A stretch of 5,179 nucleotides of DNA, taken from assembly GCA_021786555.1 (NCBI GenBank), contig JAJYNB010000218.1, positions 1 through 5,179 on the forward strand. The letters run 5' to 3'. The notes beneath the pieces are model-generated. The model was not told where the DNA came from, ran no database searches, and was given only the letters and a program-made list of their open reading frames with translations. The stretch's first letter is position 1; each line of letters starts with the position of its first letter. Of this stretch, positions 1 through 5,179 are shown piece after piece. Made by a program: the position numbers and the translations under genes. Source of the stretch: Bacillota bacterium. GTDB taxonomy: Bacteria > Bacillota > Desulfitobacteriia > Desulfitobacteriales > JAJXUE01.

Positions 1-325
1 TGGCCAAGTTACGGATTTGAGGTGTGCCCAACGCCCTGGCCCCTGACGCCAGAGCCGGAAAGTAATTGGAGACATCTTTGTTTGCCAGCAGGCTGCTGAT
101 AGTAGTCAAGGCCCCAATACTCAAACTTGTTTTTCCCATGGATAGTTCCGCCAGCTCGGGCAGGTGTTTCAGGTTTATTACGCCTGTACCCTTCGCGTGG
201 CCTTTTTGCAGCTTTAGCAGCAAATCAGTCCCCCCCGCCAGAGGAAAGGCCTGTCCCTTACTTGCCGCCAACAGCGTGACTGCTTCCGACAAGCTGCCAG
301 GTTCCCAGTAATCAAAGTCCTGCAA
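1..325 (-). CDS. Molybdenum hydroxylase FAD-binding subunit (XdhB/CoxM/HcrB type), N-terminal part
   Basis: This is the first 108 codons of a gene that runs off the left edge. The family is the medium, FAD-carrying subunit of molybdenum hydroxylases (xanthine dehydrogenase, CO dehydrogenase, 4-hydroxybenzoyl-CoA reductase), which passes electrons between the iron-sulfur subunit and an acceptor. Visible signs are the N-terminal FDYWEPGSLSEAVTLL segment, the FAD pyrophosphate-binding motif PLAGGTDLL at residues 28-36, VINLKHLPEL at 49-58, and the start of the second FAD motif, LGTPQIRNLA, at 99-108, which in the family continues as TIGGN. Family members are about 270-300 residues, so roughly two thirds is missing. 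The TTG start at 325 was chosen because GGAGGTGA lies 5 nt upstream; the in-frame GTG at 334 falls inside that Shine-Dalgarno sequence. The gene has its own putative sigma-54 promoter. The family is secure; the substrate of the enzyme is unknown because the catalytic large subunit lies outside the window. Confidence 0.9.
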   Translation of the reverse strand, partial: MQDFDYWEPGSLSEAVTLLAASKGQAFPLAGGTDLLLKLQKGHAKGTGVINLKHLPELAELSMGKTSLSIGALTTISSLLANKDVSNYFPALASGARALGTPQIRNLA

Positions 326-330
326 AAAAC

Positions 331-338
331 TCACCTCC
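331..338 (-). promoter_or_regulatory. Ribosome binding site of the FAD-subunit gene
   Basis: The minus strand reads GGAGGTGA here, a near-perfect match to the anti-Shine-Dalgarno sequence, with a 5-nt spacer (GTTTT) to a TTG codon at 325. It decides the non-ATG start. Confidence 0.8.
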
Positions 339-371
339 GATTGCTTTTTAAAAAGATTCCAAGCAGTTTTT

Positions 372-389
372 ATGCAAGATCAGTTCCTA
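372..389 (-). promoter_or_regulatory. Putative sigma-54 (-24/-12) promoter for the molybdenum-hydroxylase operon
   Basis: The minus strand reads TAGGAACTGATCTTGCAT. Aligned to the sigma-54 consensus YTGGCACG-N4-TTGCW it keeps the invariant GG (387-386) and GC (375-374) exactly 10 bp apart, the AC of the -24 element and a full TTGCA -12 element. Transcription would start near 362, giving a leader of about 37 nt that includes the ribosome binding site at 331-338. It lies next to genes for two sigma-54 activators with intact GAFTGA motifs and downstream of two palindromic sites. The -24 element departs from consensus at three positions (TAGGAACT for TTGGCACG), so strength is uncertain. Confidence 0.7.
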
Positions 390-506
390 TTCGTCCGAAA
401 CCAGCTGAGTTTTTAAGCGAGGGGACAAAAGTGGCAGCCCGACGGCAATAAATACTGGTTTAACCGTTGAAAATTAGAAGGCAGCCAAATTTTAGCCAGA
501 TTCGTG

Positions 507-524
507 TGGTACACCTGCTTACCA
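507..524. promoter_or_regulatory. Putative activator binding site 1 (upstream activating sequence)
   Basis: This 18-bp inverted repeat reads TGGTAC-ACCTGC-TTACCA. Five of six arm positions are symmetric. It shares the TGGTAC-N6-(G/T)TACC plan with the site at 573-590. Its centre is about 153 bp upstream of the predicted sigma-54 transcription start, a usual position for an enhancer-binding protein. A shorter overlapping palindrome, GTGT-GGT-ACAC (504-514), is also present. Confidence 0.55.
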
Positions 525-572
525 TCCAGGGCACCGGTTAAGCAAAAAATCCAACCCGGCCAGTCTATTTCC

Positions 573-590
573 TGGTACGTATATGTACCG
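573..590. promoter_or_regulatory. Putative activator binding site 2 (upstream activating sequence)
   Basis: This inverted repeat reads TGGTAC-GTATAT-GTACCG. The inner 16 bp (574-589) form a palindrome with a single mismatched pair. It has the same arm sequence and 6-bp spacer as the site at 507-524, with centres 66 bp apart (a little over six helical turns), and it lies about 219 bp upstream of the predicted start. The arm-N6-arm plan resembles TyrR boxes (TGTAAA-N6-TTTACA), and both neighbouring regulators carry a TyrR/Fis-like helix-turn-helix. Confidence 0.6.
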
Positions 591-630
591 CTTTCCTTGC
601 GGATTTACCGACTCCCGGATGAGCCCAGCG

Positions 631-661
631 AAAAAAAAGACCCCGTGTTGCGTCACAGGGT
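631..661 (-). terminator. Intrinsic terminator after the two-PAS regulator
   Basis: On the minus strand an 8-bp stem, ACCCTGTG / CACGGGGT with one G:U pair, closes a 6-nt loop (ACGCAA) and is followed by TCTTTTTTTT. It begins 35 nt past the stop codon at 697. It separates regulator transcription from the sigma-54-controlled gene downstream. Confidence 0.9.
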
Positions 662-696
662 TTGCATCCATTGAGGCTTCGCAATGAGCTGGGGTT

Positions 697-2430
697 TCAC
701 CCGGTTCTCAGGCGGTATTTTTGCATTTTGCGGATGACAGTAGGGTGGGATACCCCCAAGAGCCTGGCGGCTTGCCGTGTGGTTGGGTAGATCTGCAAGA
801 CTTTTCTCAACAATTCCTTCTCCAGGACTTCCACCGCATCCTGGAACGACATAGGCTCATTAACCTGAATTACCAGAGGCTGGTACTCGGTGACGGTATA
901 ACCGGCGGGCAAATGCTTCAAGGTCAGGACCTCGTCCTCACTGACCACAACCAATCTCTCCACCAGATTTTCCAACTCCCGCACGTTTCCAGGCCAGGGG
1001 TACCTCTCCAAGGCACTCAGGACTTCGGGTTCGAAACGTTTATTGCTCTTGTACTTGCCGTTAAAGACCTCCAGAAAGTAAAGAGCAAGTGGTACAATAT
1101 CCGCATCCCGTTCGCGCAGTGCCGGAATATGAATAGGCACCACATTCAGACGGTAGAACAAGTCAGCCCGGAAGGAATGCTGGGCCACCATATCCTCTAA
1201 ATTTTTGTTGGTAGCGGCCACGATTCGTACGTCGAGCTTTACCGGCTTTGTTGCACCCAGACTGAAAACCTCCTGCTGCTGCAGTACCCTGAGCAGCTTG
1301 ACCTGCATACTCATAGGCAGCTCGCCAATCTCATCCAACAGCAGGGTTCCGCCCTGGCAGAGTTCAAAAATGCCCTTCTTACCGCCGCTGCGCGCCCCGG
1401 TAAAGGCGCCTTCCTCGTAGCCGAAAAGTTCGGACTCCAGCAGGCTCTCAGGTATCGCCCCGCAGTTAATTTGCAGAAAAGGGCCCTTGGCCCTGGGACC
1501 AAACTCATGCAGAAACCTGGCCACGATTTCTTTGCCCACACCTGACTCACCGGTGATTAACACATGGGAATTAACACCTGCTACCCTGTCAATCAGCCTG
1601 AAAATCTTCTCCATGACAGCGCTGCGAAAGACAAAGTCCTCATGCCGCAGGAGACGCGACCTTAGGGCCTGAATCTCATTGGCGTACCGCCGGTTCTGGA
1701 GTTGGGCGTTCTCAATCTGTTCCCGTAAGACATTAAGCTCAGTCATATCCCTGATATTGCATACTACCCGGAAAATCTCATTATTATCGTTGAAGACAGG
1801 GCTGCCGGTGATTAGCACTTCCTTGCCAGTCTTAATACGTTGTTTGATTGTAATGGGCTTCCTCTGACTCAAAACCAGTAAGGCCACCGCCTGGGAGACT
1901 GTGCCGTCATCCTGCAGCTCCCGTACGTTGCGGCCCACCCCATTTTCTTCCCTGGACAGACCGGTAATGCGTTCGTAGCTGGTGTTCACTCTCAAAAGAG
2001 TGCCATCTGCGGCGATGATGCCAATACCGTCATAAAAGGACTCCAATATGGCTTCTAACTCTTTGTTTAGTTCACGCACCTGAAGCAGCTCCGAAGCCAG
2101 AGATTCCAGTTCGGAAAAGTCCTGAAACACTGCAACGGCTCCCACCACCTGGTTGTCCTTGATAATTGGGGAACGGTTAGTGATGACACTGAGGTTTTCA
2201 TTCAGCTTCAGCTTTTGGCCGAACTGGGACTGACCTGTGGCGAGCACACCTGGCAGTTCCGCGGTGGATAGAACAGTGGTTATCTTTCTGCCAATGGCCT
2301 CACTGGCCGGCACTCCCAGCATTCTCTCCGCCTGGCGGTTATAAATCCTGATCCGCTCCTCGGCGTCAATAGCTATGACCCCGTTATGCACAACATTAAG
2401 GACTTCACCAAGTTCCTCAAACCAGAGCAA
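697..2430 (-). CDS. Sigma-54-dependent transcriptional activator with two PAS domains
   Basis: This is a 577-residue enhancer-binding protein that would use ATP hydrolysis to open sigma-54 RNA polymerase promoter complexes. Domains in order: PAS 1 (about 8-108), PAS 2 (about 123-232), a helical probable coiled-coil linker (232-262), the AAA+ domain (about 268-495) and a C-terminal TyrR/Fis-type helix-turn-helix (about 530-573). The AAA+ domain has Walker A GESGVGKE (294-301), the sigma-54 contact loop GAFTGA (341-346), Walker B TLLLDEIGE (362-370), sensor I AATN (405-408), arginine-finger segment RADLFYRL (421-428) and sensor II WPGNVREL (479-486), so it looks fully active. There is no response-regulator receiver domain, so control is probably by a ligand or redox cue sensed by the PAS domains. 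The TTG start at 2430 is preferred because GGAGGTG lies 6 nt upstream. An ATG at 2529 would add 33 residues, has no well-placed ribosome binding site and would overlap the preceding gene. The ligand is unknown. Confidence 0.95.
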   Translation of the reverse strand: MLWFEELGEVLNVVHNGVIAIDAEERIRIYNRQAERMLGVPASEAIGRKITTVLSTAELPGVLATGQSQFGQKLKLNENLSVITNRSPIIKDNQVVGAVAVFQDFSELESLASELLQVRELNKELEAILESFYDGIGIIAADGTLLRVNTSYERITGLSREENGVGRNVRELQDDGTVSQAVALLVLSQRKPITIKQRIKTGKEVLITGSPVFNDNNEIFRVVCNIRDMTELNVLREQIENAQLQNRRYANEIQALRSRLLRHEDFVFRSAVMEKIFRLIDRVAGVNSHVLITGESGVGKEIVARFLHEFGPRAKGPFLQINCGAIPESLLESELFGYEEGAFTGARSGGKKGIFELCQGGTLLLDEIGELPMSMQVKLLRVLQQQEVFSLGATKPVKLDVRIVAATNKNLEDMVAQHSFRADLFYRLNVVPIHIPALRERDADIVPLALYFLEVFNGKYKSNKRFEPEVLSALERYPWPGNVRELENLVERLVVVSEDEVLTLKHLPAGYTVTEYQPLVIQVNEPMSFQDAVEVLEKELLRKVLQIYPTTRQAARLLGVSHPTVIRKMQKYRLRTG

Positions 2431-2436
2431 ACCATG

Positions 2437-2443
2437 CACCTCC
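2437..2443 (-). promoter_or_regulatory. Ribosome binding site that sets a TTG start for the two-PAS regulator
   Basis: GGAGGTG on the minus strand is followed by a 6-nt spacer (CATGGT) and TTG at 2430. It favours this start over the upstream in-frame ATG at 2529, whose nearest purine-rich stretch (AGGA) is 12 nt away. It lies in the 67-bp gap after the one-PAS regulator's stop. Confidence 0.7.
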
Positions 2444-2497
2444 AAATGGAATTCCGCGCGTTCAGGCCGGTTTTCCCCGCCACTTTGTGCTGTTCGA

Positions 2498-3901
2498 TCA
2501 GTCTTCGGCACTAACCCGCTCACAGCCATATTTTTTGGCTTTCCTGGCTACTGTTGAGTGGTCCATGCCAAGCACTTTTGCCGCGTTTCTGGTAGAACCG
2601 CACGCCTGCAGCGCCTTCTGAATCAGGTCTTGTTCCAACAGGGCACGAGCTTGCTTCATATCCATCAAGTGGCTGACTACCACACGCCCTTCCTCATTCT
2701 CCGGCCGGCCAAAGTAATCAGCTAAAGCTTCATCACCAATGGTAATATTCTCATTGGGAGAGGACACTACCAGTCGCTCCACTACATTTTCCAGTTCTCT
2801 GACATTTCCCGGCCAGCTGCAGGAGTCTTCAAAATAATAGATTACTTCCGGCATAATTCGTTTGTTAAGGTGATACTTGAGGTTAAATTTGTGCAGAAAA
2901 ATCCGCACCAGCCTGGCTATGTCCTTTTTTCTTTCCCTCAAAGGCGGAATATTAATTGACACTACATTAAGCCTGTAGAACAAATCCTCCCGGAAGGACT
3001 TTTGCTTTACCATAGCCATCAGGTCCCTGTTGGTTGCTGCCAGAAAACGGACGTCAACCTCCACCGGCTTAACCCCGCCCACCCGTGTGAAGCGCTGTTC
3101 CTCTATTACTCGCAGCAGCTTGACCTGAAGGCTTAAAGGCATTTCTCCTATCTCATCGAAGAATAAAGTCCCATGGTTGGCTACCTCCAGCATTCCTGGT
3201 TTGCCCTGGGGATTGGCTCCCGTAAATGCCCCTTTCTCGTAGCCGAAAAGTTCGGACTCCAGTAAGTTTTCTGGAATCGCGCCGCAGTTGATAACCACCA
3301 GGGGACCGTCCCTGCGCTCACTGGTGCGGTGAATCAGTTTCGCCACCATTTCCTTGCCCACACCGGATTCTCCTGTAATCAGGACTGTAGAATCCACCAT
3401 GGCCACGCGCTGAATGAGTTCCATTACCCGGTGCATCTGCGGGCTGTCCAGCACAAGATTGTCCATGGACAAAAGCTGTGTGCGCAGCTGCTGCAGTTCG
3501 GAAAAGTAGCGGGTCGTCAAATCCTTGAGCACCATCACCTCTGTTACATCACGGAAAACAGCCACAACTCCCACCATTGTTCCAGCCTGATAAACGGGAG
3601 TGATGTTGGCCACAATGTCAATGCCCACAGATTCAACATGGGACGGATCGTCTACAATGGGTTTCCCTGTGCGCAGTACATCCAACACCCTGGAATTAGC
3701 CTCGATATCTGAAAGTTTACGCCCTAAAACTTTCTGTACGGGTACACCAAAACTGCGGGTATAAGCGGGGTTGGCATAGACTATAGTGGAATCCGTGTCC
3801 ACCACCATCACCCCGTCATGGATTGAATCAAGAATATTGCTTTCGATAGTTTTCATGTATTGCCACCCGGCCTTAATGGGAAAGTATTCACCTGTGAGCA
3901 T
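2498..3901 (-). CDS. Sigma-54-dependent transcriptional activator with one PAS domain
   Basis: This 467-residue enhancer-binding protein is paralogous to the regulator encoded immediately downstream. It has one PAS domain (about 19-122), a short helical linker (123-145), an AAA+ domain (about 150-380) and a C-terminal TyrR/Fis-type helix-turn-helix (about 420-460). Key motifs are Walker A GESGVGKE (177-184), GAFTGA (224-229), Walker B TLFFDEIGE (245-253), sensor I AATN (288-291), REDLFYRL (304-311) and WPGNVREL (363-370), all intact. No receiver domain is present, so a small-molecule or redox signal through PAS is likely. The ATG at 3901 was chosen because GAGGT lies 5 nt upstream. The reading frame is open to an ATG at 3979, but that extension has no supporting site; a later ATG at 3856, right at the PAS domain, is a weaker alternative. 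The stop lies 67 bp before the next regulator's start with no terminator between, so the two are probably one transcript. The ligand and target are not readable. Confidence 0.95.
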   Translation of the reverse strand: MLTGEYFPIKAGWQYMKTIESNILDSIHDGVMVVDTDSTIVYANPAYTRSFGVPVQKVLGRKLSDIEANSRVLDVLRTGKPIVDDPSHVESVGIDIVANITPVYQAGTMVGVVAVFRDVTEVMVLKDLTTRYFSELQQLRTQLLSMDNLVLDSPQMHRVMELIQRVAMVDSTVLITGESGVGKEMVAKLIHRTSERRDGPLVVINCGAIPENLLESELFGYEKGAFTGANPQGKPGMLEVANHGTLFFDEIGEMPLSLQVKLLRVIEEQRFTRVGGVKPVEVDVRFLAATNRDLMAMVKQKSFREDLFYRLNVVSINIPPLRERKKDIARLVRIFLHKFNLKYHLNKRIMPEVIYYFEDSCSWPGNVRELENVVERLVVSSPNENITIGDEALADYFGRPENEEGRVVVSHLMDMKQARALLEQDLIQKALQACGSTRNAAKVLGMDHSTVARKAKKYGCERVSAED

Positions 3902-3906
3902 ACCAT

Positions 3907-3911
3907 ACCTC
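3907..3911 (-). promoter_or_regulatory. Ribosome binding site of the one-PAS regulator
   Basis: GAGGT on the minus strand sits 5 nt before the ATG at 3901 and supports that start over in-frame ATG codons at 3979 and 3856. Confidence 0.55.
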
Positions 3912-4050
3912 GTCGCAAAATTCAGTAAATTCACTTCAACTGCAGTTTTATTGAGGCAAACAGCAAAATACACAAGCAAACAGTGTTTATGTTCAGTTGC
4001 GTTTCTTTGTCACAGAGCGTGCTTAAGATGTCAAGCCAAGTATCATAAGC

Positions 4051-4081
4051 AAAAAAATTACCGCGACCATATTGGTTGCGG
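4051..4081 (-). terminator. Intrinsic terminator after the UbiD-like gene
   Basis: The minus strand reads CCGCAACCA-ATA-TGGTCGCGG, a 9-bp stem with one A-C mismatch and a 3-nt loop, followed by TAATTTTTTT. It lies about 106 nt past the UbiD-like stop codon and about 150 bp before the regulator start, so the regulators should have their own promoter between 3912 and 4050. No convincing promoter was identified there. Confidence 0.75.
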
Positions 4082-4107
4082 ACAAGTTAGTGACAATCTA
4101 ATGTATC

Positions 4108-4156
4108 CTGGGAACTCCCAGAACAGCGGAGTCTGGTTTATTGCTGGACAACCAGC
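4108..4156. repeat. Two small inverted repeats in the 3' untranslated region of the UbiD-like gene
   Basis: CTGGG-AACT-CCCAG (4108-4121) and GCTGG-ACAA-CCAGC (4143-4156) are two perfect 5-bp stems with 4-nt loops. Both lie between the UbiD-like stop and its terminator. Neither has a T-tract. They could stabilise the 3' end of the message or be chance. The rest of 3902-4187 shows no gene on either strand. Confidence 0.35.
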
Positions 4157-4187
4157 GTGCTAAAAGGTAAATCTTACACAGCAATTG

Positions 4188-5179
4188 TTATCGGTTTAAC
4201 AGTCTATCTTTCCATTTAACGGCTGCCTTCAACGCAGTTTCGGGATCATCCACTGTGAGTGGAGTCTTTTCATCCCAGAACTTGTAGCTTTCCGTTGGCA
4301 TGGTAGCATCGATGCCTAATCCCGTTTGGAAGCCTTTTTCCTTTAAAGTTGTTGCTGGATCCAACCACTGACCTCCCTTTCTCGGCAGTATATAGACATC
4401 CCGTTCCGCGCTAACTCTGGTCGACAAAGCCCAGTGAACCGAGTCATAATCCCAGATATCTATATCCTTGTCAACTACAATTACGTGCTTATATCTTGCG
4501 TAAGTAGCTCCCCAAATGGCATCAATTACTTGTTGGGGATGGCCCATGAACAATTTGTCAATTTTGGCTATGGCCTCATAAGTTACGTCACACCTAAGAT
4601 CCAGCAAGCCGGGCACCAGGGTTTTCAAAGTCTTGAAGGCTTCTGCCTGGCTTGATTTGCCGACGCAAAAAGCGCTCTCAGAAGGGTACCACTGTTCCCG
4701 GGTCCCCAAATACAACGGATTCTTTCTGTGAGTTACAGTTGTAATCACAAAAACCGGGTTCTCCCTTGCTTCTCCATAGTAGCCGGTATATTCGCCGAAT
4801 CCTCCTTCGATGGCCCTTTCAGTCGGATATACGTATCCCTCAAAGACGAATTCTGACGAAGCAGGAACCTCAATGTCTATGGTTTTGCATTTAACCATCT
4901 CAACCGGTTCCCCTTTTAAGGCCCCTGCTATATGAAACTCATCTACGCCCGGCCCTGTCCGTGTACAGGCTGCGATCTCTATAATTGGGTCATAACCGGT
5001 AATCACTGCCATGGGCATGGGTTTGCCCATACGTTCGTACTTAATGTAATGCTGCCGGCCATGCGTATACTCGGGCGCTCCCCAGCCAAGTTTGTTCTTC
5101 CCCAATGTTCCCATACGGTATATGCCTGCATTCAGCAAGCCGCTGTCTGGATCCTTGGTTACAGAGATGGAAGATCGGA
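4188..5179 (-). CDS. UbiD-family prenyl-FMN-dependent (de)carboxylase, C-terminal part
   Basis: The reading frame is open through the right edge; 329 residues are visible of a protein usually 450-500 long, so the N-terminus is missing. A TTG codon at 5138 is not the start, because the frame upstream of it still matches the family (VTKDPDSG leading into LLNAGIYRM). UbiD enzymes add or remove CO2 on aromatic or unsaturated acids using prenylated FMN. Counting from the first full codon, visible active-site features are NAGIYR (Asn16 and Arg21, matching the metal-binding Asn and catalytic Arg of Fdc1/UbiD), GKNKL as in UbiD, a His at 39 or 43 as likely metal ligand, Glu109 in PASSEFVFEG, and the catalytic pair Glu124/Glu129 in EGGFGEYTGYY. 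The C-terminal GIDAT signature is also present. All key residues are kept, so it should be active if a prenyltransferase (UbiX) exists elsewhere. The location beside a molybdenum-hydroxylase gene and catabolic-type activators suggests degradation rather than ubiquinone synthesis. The substrate is unknown. Confidence 0.93.
   Translation of the reverse strand, partial: RSSISVTKDPDSGLLNAGIYRMGTLGKNKLGWGAPEYTHGRQHYIKYERMGKPMPMAVITGYDPIIEIAACTRTGPGVDEFHIAGALKGEPVEMVKCKTIDIEVPASSEFVFEGYVYPTERAIEGGFGEYTGYYGEARENPVFVITTVTHRKNPLYLGTREQWYPSESAFCVGKSSQAEAFKTLKTLVPGLLDLRCDVTYEAIAKIDKLFMGHPQQVIDAIWGATYARYKHVIVVDKDIDIWDYDSVHWALSTRVSAERDVYILPRKGGQWLDPATTLKEKGFQTGLGIDATMPTESYKFWDEKTPLTVDDPETALKAAVKWKDRLLNR

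Noticed and set aside
66..311. 81-residue open frame on the plus strand
   Set aside because: It is antisense to the FAD-subunit gene, whose minus-strand frame shows clear family motifs; no protein-like features on the plus strand.
457..472. IHF-like sequence (TTTCAACGGTTAAACC on the minus strand) between the activator sites and the sigma-54 promoter
   Set aside because: It misses two consensus positions, and IHF is generally absent from Clostridia. The local GGTTTAACC palindrome is only 9 bp.
721..1200. 159-residue open frame on the plus strand
   Set aside because: It lies wholly antisense to the HTH and AAA+ coding region of the two-PAS regulator, has no recognisable domain, and is explained as a shadow frame. 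The same holds for the other plus-strand frames at 1205-1420, 1487-1672, 1679-1867, 3329-3712 and 4434-4655.
4006..4034. Possible sigma-A promoter for the regulator pair, with TTGACA on the minus strand at 4034-4029
   Set aside because: The -35 is perfect, but at 16-18 bp spacing the only -10 candidates (for example GACAAA) match TATAAT at three positions or fewer. The real promoter should be nearby but cannot be assigned.
3786..4163. 125-residue open frame on the plus strand reaching into the gap upstream of the one-PAS regulator
   Set aside because: It is cysteine- and histidine-rich nonsense overlapping the PAS coding region and the terminator at 4051-4081; no ribosome binding site or family resemblance.
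5136..5138. TTG codon as the start of the UbiD-like gene
   Set aside because: The frame is open upstream to the window edge and the upstream residues match the family's VTKDPDSG segment, so the codon is internal and the gene is truncated by the window.

Overview
The window holds four genes, all on the minus strand. Read in the direction of transcription (high to low coordinates) they are: the C-terminal two thirds of a UbiD-family prenyl-FMN-dependent (de)carboxylase (4188 to the right edge); a one-PAS sigma-54 enhancer-binding regulator (2498-3901); a second, paralogous regulator with two PAS domains (697-2430); and the N-terminal third of a molybdenum-hydroxylase FAD-binding subunit (XdhB/CoxM/HcrB type, 325 to the left edge).

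The organism is most likely a Gram-positive anaerobe of the Clostridia, in the broad Desulfotomaculum/Pelotomaculum/Desulfitobacterium region. Base composition is near 50% GC, Shine-Dalgarno sequences are strong (GGAGGTGA, GGAGGTG), TTG start codons are used, and PAS-AAA+-HTH regulators sit beside catabolic genes. This is an inference from style and gene content, not from a marker gene.

The transcription layout is clear. The UbiD-like gene ends with a hairpin plus T-tract (4051-4081). The two regulators follow, separated by 67 bp with no terminator, so they are probably cotranscribed. The second regulator ends 35 bp before a strong intrinsic terminator (631-661). The 371-bp gap before the FAD-subunit gene then holds a complete sigma-54 control region: two 18-bp inverted repeats of the form TGGTAC-N6-GTACCA (573-590 and 507-524, centres 66 bp apart), a -24/-12 element with exact GG-N10-GC spacing (372-389), and a good ribosome binding site ahead of a TTG start.

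The proposed working model is that one or both PAS regulators sense a small molecule, bind the paired upstream sites and activate sigma-54 RNA polymerase for the molybdenum-hydroxylase operon running off the left edge. A UbiD-type decarboxylase beside a molybdenum hydroxylase suggests anaerobic catabolism of an aromatic or heterocyclic acid. The substrate cannot be read from this window. No mobile element, CRISPR array, tRNA or rRNA was seen.
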